From NCBI RefSeq assembly GCF_001426405.1, contig NZ_LMEP01000001.1, forward strand, positions 790,257 to 854,256: DNA of 64,000 nt. Reading direction: 5' to 3'. Under the pieces are notes generated by a model. It did no database searches. It worked only from the letters and a program-made list of their open reading frames with translations, and was not told the DNA's origin. Both the position numbers and the translations under genes were made by a program. The DNA comes from Streptomyces sp. Root1304 (lineage in GTDB: Bacteria; Actinomycetota; Actinomycetes; Streptomycetales; Streptomycetaceae). Below are positions 1-8,913 of this stretch, in pieces. Each line of letters opens with the position of its first letter. The first letter of the stretch is position 1.

Positions 1-65
1 CCCCGTATCTGATCTGGCTCATCGTCCGGAGCCGTACCGCAGGATCCGCTGGAGGCAAGGCGTGA
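1..65 (+). CDS. FecCD-type iron-siderophore ABC permease, C-terminal end only
   Basis: Only the last 20 codons are in the window; the frame runs from base 3 to the TGA at 63-65. The tail reads [10 protein letters not shown] followed by a short polar end, which is how BtuC/FecCD permeases finish after their last membrane helix. The stop overlaps the GTG start of the ATPase gene at 62, so the two are translationally coupled. The permease would form the membrane channel of a siderophore importer. The family call rests on a very short tail and on the neighbour. Confidence 0.65.
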   Translation, partial: PYLIWLIVRSRTAGSAGGKA

Positions 66-883
66 GCAGGCTGACCGCGCGCGAGCTGACGCTCGCCTAC
101 GAGGACCGGACCGTCGTCCACGAGCTGGACCTCGCGATCCCCGACGGCAAGGTGACCGTGATCGTCGGTCCCAACGCCTGCGGCAAGTCCACCACGCTCC
201 GGGCGCTCGGGCGGCTCCTCAGGCCGGCGGGCGGGGCCGTGCTGCTCGACGGGGAGTCGCTGGCGAAGCTGCCCACCAAGCGGATCGCCCGCGCGGTGGG
301 GCTGCTGCCGCAGACGCCGGTCGCGCCCGAGGCGATCACCGTCGCCGACCTGGTCTCCCGGGGCCGGCAGCCGCACCAGGCCTGGTGGAAGCAGTGGTCG
401 GAGGAGGACGAGCGGGCCGTCGCCGACGCGATGGAACGCACGGACGTCGCCGCGCTCGCCGACCGGTCCGTGGACGCGCTGTCGGGCGGGCAGCGGCAGC
501 GGGTGTGGATCGCGATGGCCCTCGCGCAGGAGACGGACCTGCTCCTCCTCGACGAGCCCACCACCTACCTGGACATCTCCCACCAGGTCGAGGTCCTCGA
601 CCTGGTCCGCCGCCTCAACCGGCTGCGGGGCCGCACGGTCGTCCTCGTCCTCCACGACCTGAACCAGGCGGCGCGGTACGCGGACCACCTGGTCGCGATG
701 AAGGCGGGCCGGGTGGTGGCGGAGGGCCCGCCGTCGGAGGTCGTGACGGAGACCCTGGTCAGGGACGTCTTCGGCCTGGAGTCGGTGGTGGTCCCGGACC
801 CCGTGACGGGGTCACCGCTGGTGGTACCGGGGGCGCCGTGGGGGGTGGCGGAGCGGGTGGAGACGGTGGGGGCCGAGGGCTGA
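62..883 (+). CDS. Siderophore/iron ABC transporter ATP-binding protein (FecE/FepC type)
   Basis: This 273-residue protein would hydrolyse ATP to drive import of ferric siderophore through the upstream permease. Visible motifs are Walker [10 protein letters not shown] near residue 36, the ABC signature LSGGQRQR near residue 140, and Walker B LLLLDEPT followed by TYLDI near residue 160. [12 protein letters not shown] matches the H-loop region of FepC-like ATPases. Length is normal for the family. The GTG start overlaps the permease stop in the arrangement GTGA. No binding protein is seen; it is probably upstream. The exact siderophore cannot be read from this part. Confidence 0.93.
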   Translation: MSRLTARELTLAYEDRTVVHELDLAIPDGKVTVIVGPNACGKSTTLRALGRLLRPAGGAVLLDGESLAKLPTKRIARAVGLLPQTPVAPEAITVADLVSRGRQPHQAWWKQWSEEDERAVADAMERTDVAALADRSVDALSGGQRQRVWIAMALAQETDLLLLDEPTTYLDISHQVEVLDLVRRLNRLRGRTVVLVLHDLNQAARYADHLVAMKAGRVVAEGPPSEVVTETLVRDVFGLESVVVPDPVTGSPLVVPGAPWGVAERVETVGAEG

Positions 884-989
884 CGGGCGGCTGATGGGGG
901 CGGGGCGGCCGATACTGCCCGGGCGTCGGCCGGTGGCGGCGTAGCCCCACGGCGCAGGGCCCCGCACCGCTACGTCGGCGCCCGCCGCG

Positions 990-2183
990 TCAGCTGCGGC
1001 GGGCTCGCCACAAGAGGAACAAGGCCGAGGCCACCGCCGCGGCCCGTAGGGTCCACGGCCATGTCTCCGCGAGCGCCGCGCCCATCGCCTCGCCGCCCGG
1101 GGCCACCGGGGCGCCCCAGCGTCCGCCCACCCTGCCCCACAGCCACAGCGCGCCCGACGCCGCCGCCACGCCCGGGATCACCAGCACGGCCGTCTTCGCC
1201 TCGCCCGGCGTCAGCCGCCGCGACGCGTACGCGAGCAGCCAGCCCGCCGCCAGCGGCACCAGCGAACCGAACAGCGCCCCGCCCAGCAGCAGCAGCGCCG
1301 CGAGCAGCACGAAGGGGCTCCCGAAGCGCAGACGGGACACGGGGGCCGCGTCGTACTCCGCGTCGGACTCCGCCTCGGGGGCGTCCGCGGTCCCGCGGCG
1401 GCGGAGGATACGGGCCAGGCGGCGGCGCTTCCCCGGTACGGGCTCCTCGTCCTCCGCCTCCTCGTCCTCCTCCTCGGGCAGCGGCTCCACGAAGAGATCG
1501 GGGTGCTCCACCCCGCCGACGAACCCCGGGAGGCCGTCCGTCGGGTCCTCCTGCTGCCACCAGTCCGAGGTGTCGTCGAGGAGATCGCCGCCGTCAGCGT
1601 CGCCGCCGCCACCGCTGTTGTCGGGCGTGTGGGGGGCGTCGGCGGCGGTGCGGCTGCCCGGCCTGGACTTCCCGAAGAGTGACCTGCCGGACGACGGGGG
1701 CTTCCCGGGCGCGGACTTGCCCGACGCGGTCTTGCCCGACGCGGACGTGAAACCGCTCGCCTCCGAGCCCGACCCCGATCCCGACCCCGACCCCGAGCCC
1801 GAGCCCGCCCCTGGTCCCGTCCCCTCCCCGCTCCTCCTGCTGCCCGGCAGCCACCCCGGCGTCCTCCCCCGGCGCCCCTCCTTCCGCGGTTGCGGCACCC
1901 CGGCCTTCCGCGACGTGCCCCGGGGCGGGGCGTCCTCCGCCTCCCGCGACGCGCCCGGTCCCTCCGCGCGTTCCACCACCTCGTCCGGTGTTCCCAGGGC
2001 GCCGAGGATGCCCCGTATCGCCGTCGGGCTCTCCTCGCCGAAGGTGGCGCGGCGGCGGTCGATCTCGTTGCGGAGGGTCGACACCAGCCGCATCCGTTCG
2101 CTCGCGGGCAGCTGGCGTTGCTGTGCCAGATCGCCGACCCGGCTCAGATAGTCGTAGACCAACTGGTCGCTCTCGATCCCCAC
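990..2183 (-). CDS. HAAS-type N-terminal domain membrane protein, low-complexity linker
   Basis: The 397-residue protein starts at a GTG (2183) preceded by GGAGGGG. The first 75 residues contain LSRVGDLAQQRQLP and an AIRGILGALGTPDEVVERA segment. This resembles the HAAS domain, a small helical domain of actinobacterial membrane proteins often linked to PadR-type regulation. A long low-complexity linker follows, with GSGSGSGS and SGK repeats and then an acidic stretch. The C-terminal third has about four hydrophobic segments. It is divergent from the helicase-associated gene at 2256 with a near-perfect palindrome between them. Function is unknown; the domain name is a by-eye match. Confidence 0.75.
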   Translation of the reverse strand: MGIESDQLVYDYLSRVGDLAQQRQLPASERMRLVSTLRNEIDRRRATFGEESPTAIRGILGALGTPDEVVERAEGPGASREAEDAPPRGTSRKAGVPQPRKEGRRGRTPGWLPGSRRSGEGTGPGAGSGSGSGSGSGSGSEASGFTSASGKTASGKSAPGKPPSSGRSLFGKSRPGSRTAADAPHTPDNSGGGGDADGGDLLDDTSDWWQQEDPTDGLPGFVGGVEHPDLFVEPLPEEEDEEAEDEEPVPGKRRRLARILRRRGTADAPEAESDAEYDAAPVSRLRFGSPFVLLAALLLLGGALFGSLVPLAAGWLLAYASRRLTPGEAKTAVLVIPGVAAASGALWLWGRVGGRWGAPVAPGGEAMGAALAETWPWTLRAAAVASALFLLWRARRS

Positions 2184-2220
2184 GGTGCCCCTCCACGGCC
2201 GGTTCGCCCGGTACGGCCCG

Positions 2221-2248
2221 ACGTTAGCGCCTGCGCAGCGGCTAACGT
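2221..2248. promoter_or_regulatory. 28-bp near-perfect palindrome between divergent genes
   Basis: ACGTTAGC at the left end and GCTAACGT at the right end flank a symmetric core containing CTGCGCAG. Twenty-four of 28 positions obey two-fold symmetry; only positions 9-10 and 19-20 break it. It sits 37 bp upstream of the GTG at 2183 and 7 bp upstream of the ATG at 2256. Symmetry, size and place fit an operator for a dimeric regulator acting on both genes; the regulator is unknown. Confidence 0.55.
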
Positions 2249-2255
2249 GGTCCGG

Positions 2256-4883
2256 ATGGGGATCGGTGAGCTCGACCGGGAGGCGCACGTGCCCGAGGTA
2301 ACTGGTGCCGCCGCGGCGCCCCGCACACTCGCCGAGGCGCTGCGCGCGCGGGGCGACGAGGGGCTCGCCGCGCTGTTGCGGGCCCGGCCCGACCTGCTGG
2401 GGCCCGTGCCGAACGATCTGACGCAGCTGGCGACGCGCGCCGGGACGCGGGGTTCGGTGGTGCGGGCGCTGGAGCGGCTCGACCGGTTCGCCCTCCAGAC
2501 GGCGGAGGCGCTGGCGGTGGCGCCGGACCCGGCCCCGTACCCCGTACTCCTGGCGCTGCTCACCGGCGACGAGGGGGACGCGACGATCGAGGCGGCGCTG
2601 CCGGGCGCGGTGGCGTTGCTGCGCGAGCAGGCGCTCGTGTGGGGCGAGGACGACCGGCTGCGGCTGGTGCGGACGGCGCGGGAGCTGCTGGCGCCGTCGG
2701 CGCAGCATCCGTCGCCGACGGGGCTCGGGCCGACGGTGGCGGAGGCGACGTCGGGGATGTCGCCGGGCCGGGTGCAGGAGATCATCGCGGCGGCGGGGCT
2801 CTCGGCGACGCACGATCCGGTGTCGGCGGTGCGGGTGCTGACGGAGTTGTTCACGGACCGGGTCCGGATGAGCGAGCTGCTCGACACGGCGCCGCCGGAC
2901 GCGCTGGCGGTCCTGGACCGGCTGGTGTGGGGTCCGCCGTACGGCGAGGTGACGGCGAAGCCGGCGCGGCCGGTGCAGTGGCTGCGGGACCGGGGGCTGC
3001 TGCTGCCGGTGTCGGCGCGGACGATGGTGCTGCCGCGTGAGGTGGCGCTGCATCTGCGGGGCGGTCGGGCGCACCGGGCGCCGGAGCCGCTGGCGCCGGA
3101 GCTGGGGGTGCAGCGCGAGTACCGCCCACAGGTTGTGGACAGTGCGGCGGCCGGGCAGGCGCAGCTGGCGCTCGCGACGGTCGAGGAGCTGCTGAAGTCC
3201 TGGGACCGGGGCGGGCCGCAGGTGCTGCGGGCGGGCGGTCTTTCGGTGCGGGATCTGCGGCGGACGGCGGCGGCGCTCGACGTCACGGAGGAGACGGCCG
3301 CGTTCTGGCTGGAGCTCTGTTACGCGGCGGGGCTGCTGGCCTCGGACGGGGAGGCGGACGAGCGGTACGCGCCGACGCCGGCGTACGACGACTGGCTGGA
3401 CCTGCCGCCGGCGGAGCGCTGGTCGCTGCTGGTGGCGCCGTGGCTGACGGCGACGCGGACGGCGGGGCTGGTCGGCGGGCAGGACGCGAAGGGGCGGGCG
3501 CTGTCGGCGCTCGGGCCGGAGCTGGACCGGGCGCCGGCGCCGGAGGTCCGGCACCGGGTGCTGGGGCTGCTGGCGACGCTGCCGCCGGGGTCGGCGGCGG
3601 ACCCGGAGTCGCTGTTCGCGCGGCTCCGGTGGGAGCGGCCGCTGCGGGGCGCGGGGCAGGGCGGCCGGGCGCCGGAGCAGGTCGCGGGGGCGGGAGCGGG
3701 ACCTGTCGGGGCCGGTGCGGTCGGGACGGGTGGCGTCGGGGCCGGTGGTTCCGCCGTACCGCCGCCGGCGCCCGGTGATCTGCGGTCGCGGCTCGCCCGC
3801 TGGACGCTGGCCGAGGCGGAGCTGCTGGGGCTCACGGGGCGGGGCGCCCTGTCGGGGCCCGCGCGGGCGCTGCTGAACCTGCCGCTGGCGGAGGCGGCGT
3901 CGGACGCCGAGCCGGGGGGCGGGGTCGAGCTGTCGGTGGCGGCCGGGCGGGCGGCGACGCTGCTCGCGCCGCTGCTGCCGGAGGCGGTCGACCACGTGCT
4001 CCTCCAGGCGGACCTGACGGCGGTGGCGCCGGGGCCGTTGCGGCGGCCGCTGGCGGACGCGCTCGCGGTGCTCGCGGACGTGGAGTCGAAGGGTGGCGCG
4101 ACGGTCTACCGGTTCACGCCGGGGTCGGTGCGCCGGGCGCTCGACTCGGGGCGGACGGCGTCCGACCTGCACGAGTTCCTGAAGGCGCATTCCCGTACGC
4201 CGGTGCCGCAGCCACTCGCGTATCTGATCGACGACGTGGCGCGACGGCACGGGCATCTGCGGGTGGGGGCGGCGTCGGCGTACGTCCGATGCGACGACGA
4301 CACGGTCCTCGGGGAGATCCTGGCCGACCGGCGTTCGGCGGCGCTGGGGCTGCGGAGGCTGGCGCCGACGGTGCTCGCGGCGCAGACGGACCCGGCGTCG
4401 CTGCTCGACGGGCTGCGGTCGATGGGGTACGCGCCGGCGGCGGAGTCGGCGGCGGGCGATGTGCTGATCACCAGGGCGGACGCGTACCGGACGGGCGCGC
4501 GGACGGCCCCGGTGCCGGTCCCGGACGGCCCGCCGGCCCCGGACGCGACGCTGCTGGGCGCGGCGGTACGGGCGATCCGGGCGGGCGACCGGGCGGCGAC
4601 GGCGGTACGGAAGGAACCGGCGGCGGCCCCCACGGCGGCGGGCGCGCTGCCGCGCACCTCGGCGGCGGAGACGCTGGCGACGGTGCAGGCGGCGGCGATG
4701 ACGGGCTCGGCGGTCTGGATCGGCTACGTGAACGCGGAGGGCGCGGCGAGCCAGCGGGTGATCGCCCCGGTCCGCGTGGAGGGCGGCTTCGTGACGGGCT
4801 ACGACCACACGGCGGACGAGGTCCGCACGTACCCGCTGCACCGGATCACGGGGGTGGCGGAACTGGCGGACGACCAGGTGTGA
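2256..4883 (+). CDS. XPB-associated 'helicase-associated domain' protein
   Basis: This 875-residue protein lacks visible Walker motifs. It matches the large actinobacterial helicase-associated proteins encoded beside the XPB helicase, as for M. tuberculosis Rv0862c next to Rv0861c. The N-terminal part reads LAEALRARGDEGLAALLRARPDLL, a typical opening for this family. The C-terminal end, VWIGYVNAEGAASQRVIAPVRV, resembles a WYL-like beta domain. An inner stretch near residues 460-510 is an Ala/Gly/Val-rich low-complexity linker. The ATG at 2256 follows the palindrome; a few later GTGs are possible starts. A role with XPB (7191-8831) is inferred from conserved gene proximity. Confidence 0.85.
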   Translation: MGIGELDREAHVPEVTGAAAAPRTLAEALRARGDEGLAALLRARPDLLGPVPNDLTQLATRAGTRGSVVRALERLDRFALQTAEALAVAPDPAPYPVLLALLTGDEGDATIEAALPGAVALLREQALVWGEDDRLRLVRTARELLAPSAQHPSPTGLGPTVAEATSGMSPGRVQEIIAAAGLSATHDPVSAVRVLTELFTDRVRMSELLDTAPPDALAVLDRLVWGPPYGEVTAKPARPVQWLRDRGLLLPVSARTMVLPREVALHLRGGRAHRAPEPLAPELGVQREYRPQVVDSAAAGQAQLALATVEELLKSWDRGGPQVLRAGGLSVRDLRRTAAALDVTEETAAFWLELCYAAGLLASDGEADERYAPTPAYDDWLDLPPAERWSLLVAPWLTATRTAGLVGGQDAKGRALSALGPELDRAPAPEVRHRVLGLLATLPPGSAADPESLFARLRWERPLRGAGQGGRAPEQVAGAGAGPVGAGAVGTGGVGAGGSAVPPPAPGDLRSRLARWTLAEAELLGLTGRGALSGPARALLNLPLAEAASDAEPGGGVELSVAAGRAATLLAPLLPEAVDHVLLQADLTAVAPGPLRRPLADALAVLADVESKGGATVYRFTPGSVRRALDSGRTASDLHEFLKAHSRTPVPQPLAYLIDDVARRHGHLRVGAASAYVRCDDDTVLGEILADRRSAALGLRRLAPTVLAAQTDPASLLDGLRSMGYAPAAESAAGDVLITRADAYRTGARTAPVPVPDGPPAPDATLLGAAVRAIRAGDRAATAVRKEPAAAPTAAGALPRTSAAETLATVQAAAMTGSAVWIGYVNAEGAASQRVIAPVRVEGGFVTGYDHTADEVRTYPLHRITGVAELADDQV

Positions 4884-4895
4884 GGGCGGTCCGGG

Positions 4896-5276
4896 TCAGG
4901 AGTGGACGTTCCCGGTCAGGAGCATGACGAAGAAGACCGTCGAGCCGACACCGATGAGCAGCCCCGGGTATCCCGCCGCCAGGCCGCACGCCACGACCGC
5001 GAGGTTGATCCGGGCCTGACGGCGCCGCCGTGTCCGGGCAAGGCACCAGCTCGGCACGACGGCGGCGAAGGGCAGCAGGAAACCGCTGATCAAGAGGACG
5101 GGGAGGGCGGTGAGCATGTCCATCGCCGCCACGGCCATCAGCGACAGGAGAGGCGAGAGCAGGGTCGCCGCGAGCGGCGGCACCCACCAGCGGGGGTCGG
5201 CTTCGTCGCCGGGGCCGGAGGCGGCGGCGGTCGGGGCGGGGGCGCCGGAGGCGGAAGGCCGGAGGCTGTTCGTCAT
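4896..5276 (-). CDS. Small membrane protein, hypothetical
   Basis: The 126-residue product has a Pro/Ala-rich polar N-terminus followed by three hydrophobic segments (LAATLLSPLLSLMAVAAMDM, LPVLLISGFLLPFAAVV, and a C-terminal one ending FFVMLLTG). A basic RTRRRRQAR loop separates the second and third segments. The ATG at 5276 is chosen because the upstream extension lacks a hydrophobic pattern. It converges on the gene ending at 4883 with a 12-bp gap. No family recognised. Confidence 0.65.
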   Translation of the reverse strand: MTNSLRPSASGAPAPTAAASGPGDEADPRWWVPPLAATLLSPLLSLMAVAAMDMLTALPVLLISGFLLPFAAVVPSWCLARTRRRRQARINLAVVACGLAAGYPGLLIGVGSTVFFVMLLTGNVHS

Positions 5277-5323
5277 GCCCCCATCCCACCCGAGCCCTGC
5301 CGCCCGCCCCACCGCACACGTAC

Positions 5324-5569
5324 TCAACCGGCACGGATCCGGTACTCACACCCGGCGGACGCCCCGACGCCCTCTCGGCGACTGACGCGTTCCGGGGCAA
5401 CCAGCCATTCCGGGCCGCCGCCCGCAGCCCGCAGGAACGCCATGGGCCGCCTCCGGCGTCGGCCGGGAAGCTCGGCGGGGTCCTCGTAGTCCGGAATCAC
5501 GTCGCGCAGGATGCCGACCCGCCCGGCAGCGTCCCGGACCGGTGCGCCGATGTCCGCCGGGGTGACCAT
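5324..5569 (-). CDS. Small hypothetical protein (pair member 2)
   Basis: The 81-residue product begins MVTPADIGAPVRDAAGRVG and contains EWLVAPERV. Such proteins, with a short SH3-like sequence plus an arginine-rich centre, are common as the second gene of small Streptomyces pairs beside XRE-type regulators. Its ATG overlaps the stop of the preceding gene by one base (TGATG), showing translational coupling. Function unknown. Confidence 0.6.
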   Translation of the reverse strand: MVTPADIGAPVRDAAGRVGILRDVIPDYEDPAELPGRRRRRPMAFLRAAGGGPEWLVAPERVSRREGVGASAGCEYRIRAG

Positions 5570-5763
5570 CAGTGGCCCTCGGGGTGGCGGCGCATGAAGA
5601 CGTTGCAGTCGGTGACGGTCGTCCAGTCGCCGACCGCTCGAGCACGGCTCCGCACGGCGGCGAGTTCGACACGTCCCGCGCATCCCTCGACGGGCGCCGG
5701 TTCGCGCCCGAGGTCCAGGGGAAGTTCGATCGGCGGGGCGCTGTAGCGCGCGGGTTCGGTCAT
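5569..5763 (-). CDS. Small hypothetical protein (pair member 1)
   Basis: The 64-residue product starts MTEPARYSAPPIELPLDLG and ends CNVFMRRHPEGH. Related short proteins with a conserved CNxxMRRHPEGH-like tail are widespread in Streptomyces next to HTH regulators. It is the first gene of a two-gene minus-strand unit and is divergent from the HTH gene at 5881. Function unknown. Confidence 0.65.
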   Translation of the reverse strand: MTEPARYSAPPIELPLDLGREPAPVEGCAGRVELAAVRSRARAVGDWTTVTDCNVFMRRHPEGH

Positions 5764-5819
5764 GACGGGATCGTCGCGCCGGTCATCAGGACGGAGGAAC
5801 CTCGTACGTTCCCCACTTT

Positions 5820-5849
5820 GGGACGTCCCGCAGACGGTAGAACGTCCCG
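5820..5849. promoter_or_regulatory. Repeated GACGTCCCG operator-like sites
   Basis: GGGACGTCCC at 5820-5829 is a perfect 10-bp palindrome, and GAACGTCCCG follows at 5840-5849, 19 bp further on. The repeats sit 30-60 bp upstream of the ATG at 5881 and just upstream of the divergent 5763 gene. Spacing near two helical turns fits cooperative binding by a dimeric HTH protein, plausibly the XRE product itself. This is inference from position. Confidence 0.35.
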
Positions 5850-5880
5850 TGAAGTGTCCGGAAAGCCGAGGGAGCACATC

Positions 5881-6621
5881 ATGGCGAACGAGCGGCTTCG
5901 AGCCGTCATGGAGACGGGCGGCTGGACACACGCGGCCCTCGCGGACATCACCGGCGTCGATCCGAAGTCGGTCGAACGATGGGTCAATCTCGGGCGGACT
6001 CCCCGTCGGGCAACCGCGCTCCAGGCAGCGGAGGCTCTGGGGGAGGACGTGCACGCTCTGTGGCCTGCACTCCGGCAAGCCCGTGCCGCAGCAGCAGTCA
6101 GCCCCGAACTCGTCGCACTGTACGGCCAGCGTGCAGACCTCCCGGTGTCGGTGTTTGTCGAGCTCCTCTCTCAGGCGCGGCAACACATCGACGTGCTGGT
6201 CTACGCGGCCGTCTTCCTGCACGAGGCGTACCCGCGCCTCAACGACCTCCTGCGCGAACGGGCGGACGACGGGTGTGCGATTCGCGTCGCGGTGGGAGAC
6301 GCGGACGCCCCGAACGTCCAGCAGCGCGGTCGGGAGGAAAGATTCGGGCACGGCATCGAGTCCCGCTGCCGTCTCGCGTTCCTGCACTACCAGCCTCTCG
6401 CGGACGTGCCCGGAATCGAGCTGCGCACGCACGGAACCACGCTCTACAACAGCGTGTACCGCGCCGACGATCACATGCTGGTCAACGCGCACGTGTGGGG
6501 CGTGAACGCCTACGGGGCACCCGTGTGGCACCTGCGGCGTCACAGCAGCGGCGGCATGTTCGACACCTACGCGGGGAGCTTCGACGCCGTATGGCAGAAC
6601 GCCCGGCCCATGGAAGGGTGA
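5881..6621 (+). CDS. XRE-type HTH regulator with C-terminal DUF5919-like domain
   Basis: The 246-residue protein opens with a helix-turn-helix (WTHAALADITGVDPKSVERWVNLG, about residues 13-36), then ALGEDVHALWP. The C-terminal 150 residues, with LLSQARQHIDVLVYAAVFLHEAYP and a final GMFDTYAGSFDAVW, resemble the DUF5919 domain found behind XRE domains in Streptomyces, which looks like a divergent phospholipase-D-type fold. ATG 5881 is preceded by GAGGGAGC. Its stop region overlaps the ribosome site of the Nudix gene. The likely role is cytoplasmic transcription control; the effector is unknown. Confidence 0.85.
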   Translation: MANERLRAVMETGGWTHAALADITGVDPKSVERWVNLGRTPRRATALQAAEALGEDVHALWPALRQARAAAAVSPELVALYGQRADLPVSVFVELLSQARQHIDVLVYAAVFLHEAYPRLNDLLRERADDGCAIRVAVGDADAPNVQQRGREERFGHGIESRCRLAFLHYQPLADVPGIELRTHGTTLYNSVYRADDHMLVNAHVWGVNAYGAPVWHLRRHSSGGMFDTYAGSFDAVWQNARPMEG

Positions 6622-6626
6622 GCGTC

Positions 6627-7097
6627 GTGTCTCGAACCGAGTTCTACGACGACCCCGCCGCCCCCGACCCCAACAGCCTCGTCGTCGCCGCCTCCGCCGT
6701 CGTCACCGACGCGCACGGGCGTCTGCTGCTCCAGCTGCGGCGGGACAACGGTCTGTGGGCGCTGCCCGGCGGGGCGATGGACATGGGGGATTCGCTGCCC
6801 GGTACGGCCGTGCGGGAGGTCAAGGAGGAGACCGGGCTCGATGTCGAGGTCACCGGGCTCGTCGGTACGTACACCGATCCCCGGCACGTCATCGCCTACA
6901 GCGACGGAGAGGTCCGCCGCCAGTTCAACGTGTGTTTCACCGCCCGGATCGTGGGCGGGGACCTGGCCGTCTCGGAAGAGAGCACGGAGCTCCGCTTCGT
7001 GGCCCCCGAAGAACTCGACTCGCTTCCCATGCACCACACACAACGGCTACGGATCCGGCACTTCCTCGAGCGGCGGCGGGATCCCTACCTGGGCTAG
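6627..7097 (+). CDS. Nudix hydrolase
   Basis: The 156-residue protein carries a complete Nudix box in GGAMDMGDSLPG followed by AVREVKEETGLD, with REVKEE supplying the metal-binding glutamates. Such enzymes cleave nucleoside-diphosphate-linked substrates using Mg2+; the substrate cannot be read here. A GTG at 6618 overlaps the upstream stop, but the GTG at 6627 has GGAAGG nine bases upstream and gives the usual SRTEFYDDP start, so it is preferred. It is probably co-transcribed with the XRE gene. Confidence 0.92.
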   Translation: MSRTEFYDDPAAPDPNSLVVAASAVVTDAHGRLLLQLRRDNGLWALPGGAMDMGDSLPGTAVREVKEETGLDVEVTGLVGTYTDPRHVIAYSDGEVRRQFNVCFTARIVGGDLAVSEESTELRFVAPEELDSLPMHHTQRLRIRHFLERRRDPYLG

Positions 7098-7190
7098 AAG
7101 CCCTCAGGGGCCTCCGGCCGGCGCGCGTGTCGGGCACACTGGAGGATTGGCCGTTATGGGGACGGCACGGTGTCGGAAGGACCTGATCGC

Positions 7191-8831
7191 GTGAACGGAC
7201 CTCTTATCGTCCAGAGTGACAAGACGCTGCTCCTGGAGGTCGACCACGAGCTCGCCGAGGCGTGTCGGCGGGTCATCGCGCCCTTTGCCGAGCTGGAGCG
7301 GGCTCCCGAGCACATTCACACCTATCGGCTGACGCCCCTCGGGCTGTGGAACGCGCGGGCCGCCGGGCACGACGCCGAGCAGGTCGTCGACGCGCTCGTC
7401 GAGTACTCCCGCTACCCCGTGCCCCACGCCCTCCTCGTCGACATCGCCGAGACCATGGCCCGCTACGGGCGCCTCACCCTCTCCAAGCACCCCACCCACG
7501 GGCTCGTCCTGACCAGCACCGACCGGCCGGTCCTCGAGGAGATCCTGCGGTCGCGGAAGGTGCAGCCGCTGGTCGGGGAGCGGATCGACGCCGACACCGT
7601 CGCCGTCCACCCCTCCGAGCGCGGACAGATCAAGCAGACGCTGCTCAAGCTGGGCTGGCCGGCCGAGGACCTCGCCGGGTACGTCGACGGCGAGGCCCAC
7701 CGGATCGATCTCGCCGAGGACGGCTGGTCCCTGCGGCCGTACCAGAAGCAGGCCGTCGAGGGCTTCTGGCACGGTGGCTCCGGCGTCGTCGTCCTGCCGT
7801 GTGGTGCCGGGAAGACGCTGGTCGGGGCCGGTGCGATGGCCCAGGCCAAGGCGACCACGCTCATCCTGGTCACCAACACCGTCTCCGCCCGCCAGTGGAA
7901 GAGCGAGCTGGTGAAGCGCACCTCGCTGACCGAGGACGAGATCGGCGAGTACAGCGGTACGAAGAAGGAGATCCGGCCGGTCACCATCGCCACGTACCAG
8001 GTGCTCACCACCCGGCGGAAGGGCGTCTACCCCCACCTGGAGCTCTTCGACTCCCGTGACTGGGGACTCATCGTCTACGACGAGGTCCACCTGCTTCCCG
8101 CGCCCGTCTTCAAGTTCACCGCCGACCTCCAGGCCCGGCGGCGGCTCGGGCTCACCGCCACCCTCGTCCGCGAGGACGGGCGCGAGTCCGACGTCTTCTC
8201 CCTCATCGGGCCCAAGCGGTTCGACGCCCCCTGGAAGGAGATCGAGGCGCAGGGCTACATCGCGCCCGCCGACTGCGTCGAGGTCCGCGTCAACCTGACC
8301 GACTCCGAGCGGCTCGCCTACGCCACCGCCGAGGCCGAGGAGAAGTACCGCTTCTGCGCCACCACGGCGACCAAGCGGAAGGTCACCGAGGCCCTGGTGA
8401 AGAAGTTCGAGGGGCAGCAGATCCTCGTCATCGGCCAGTACATCGACCAGCTCGACGAGCTCGGCGAGCACCTCGACGCCCCCGTCATCAAGGGCGAGAC
8501 CCCGAACGCGCAGCGCGAGAAGCTCTTCGACGCCTTCCGCACCGGCGAGATCAGCGTCCTCGTCGTGTCGAAGGTCGCCAACTTCTCCATCGACCTGCCC
8601 GAGGCCACCGTCGCCATCCAGGTGTCCGGCACCTTCGGCTCCCGCCAGGAGGAGGCACAGCGCCTCGGCCGTGTCCTCCGGCCGAAGGCCGACGGCCACC
8701 AGGCGCACTTCTACTCGGTCGTCGCCCGCGACACCATCGACCAGGACTTCGCCGCCCACCGGCAGCGGTTCCTCGCCGAGCAGGGGTACGCCTACCGGAT
8801 CGTCGACGCGGACGAACTGCTCGCGCCGTAG
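7191..8831 (+). CDS. DNA repair helicase XPB
   Basis: This 546-residue superfamily 2 helicase unwinds DNA 3' to 5' using ATP. Motif I is PCGAGKT near residue 204, motif II is DEVH near residue 297, the XPB-specific RED motif appears as VREDGRE, and motif VI is RLGRVLRPK. The N-terminal 170 residues form the damage-recognition-like region typical of bacterial XPB. GTG 7191 is chosen over the GTG at 7170 because GGAAGGA lies about ten bases upstream and NGPLIVQSDKTLLLE is the normal start. Its conserved partner is the gene at 2256-4883. Confidence 0.95.
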   Translation: MNGPLIVQSDKTLLLEVDHELAEACRRVIAPFAELERAPEHIHTYRLTPLGLWNARAAGHDAEQVVDALVEYSRYPVPHALLVDIAETMARYGRLTLSKHPTHGLVLTSTDRPVLEEILRSRKVQPLVGERIDADTVAVHPSERGQIKQTLLKLGWPAEDLAGYVDGEAHRIDLAEDGWSLRPYQKQAVEGFWHGGSGVVVLPCGAGKTLVGAGAMAQAKATTLILVTNTVSARQWKSELVKRTSLTEDEIGEYSGTKKEIRPVTIATYQVLTTRRKGVYPHLELFDSRDWGLIVYDEVHLLPAPVFKFTADLQARRRLGLTATLVREDGRESDVFSLIGPKRFDAPWKEIEAQGYIAPADCVEVRVNLTDSERLAYATAEAEEKYRFCATTATKRKVTEALVKKFEGQQILVIGQYIDQLDELGEHLDAPVIKGETPNAQREKLFDAFRTGEISVLVVSKVANFSIDLPEATVAIQVSGTFGSRQEEAQRLGRVLRPKADGHQAHFYSVVARDTIDQDFAAHRQRFLAEQGYAYRIVDADELLAP

Positions 8832-8832
8832 C

Positions 8833-8895
8833 CGCCCCGCCCCGTACGGGCTCCGCCCCGCCCCGTACGGGCTCCGCCCCGCCCCGTACGGGGCC
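8833..8895. repeat. Three tandem 21-bp repeats after XPB gene
   Basis: Immediately after the XPB stop, CCGCCCCGCCCCGTACGGGC plus one T is repeated at 8833-8853 and 8854-8874, with a third copy at 8875-8895 that differs only at its end. Each unit contains the self-complementary CCCGTACGGG, so the array can form several small hairpins. The gene at 8914 on the minus strand converges on it. It may act as a terminator array; no poly-T follows. Confidence 0.7.
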
Positions 8896-8913
8896 GGGCC
8901 CGGCCTCGCGCGC

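Noticed and set aside
990..4841. A 1283-codon open minus-strand frame
   Set aside because: Only its 3' third (990-2183) is a gene. The rest lies opposite the helicase-associated gene and is Arg-rich shadow sequence.
5569..6543. A 324-codon minus-strand frame across the XRE gene
   Set aside because: Only the last 64 codons (5569-5763) look real; the remainder mirrors the XRE gene on the other strand.
7104..8759. A 551-codon minus-strand frame opposite XPB
   Set aside because: Its Asp/Gly/Leu/Val-rich composition is the complement of a well-supported helicase gene with all motifs.
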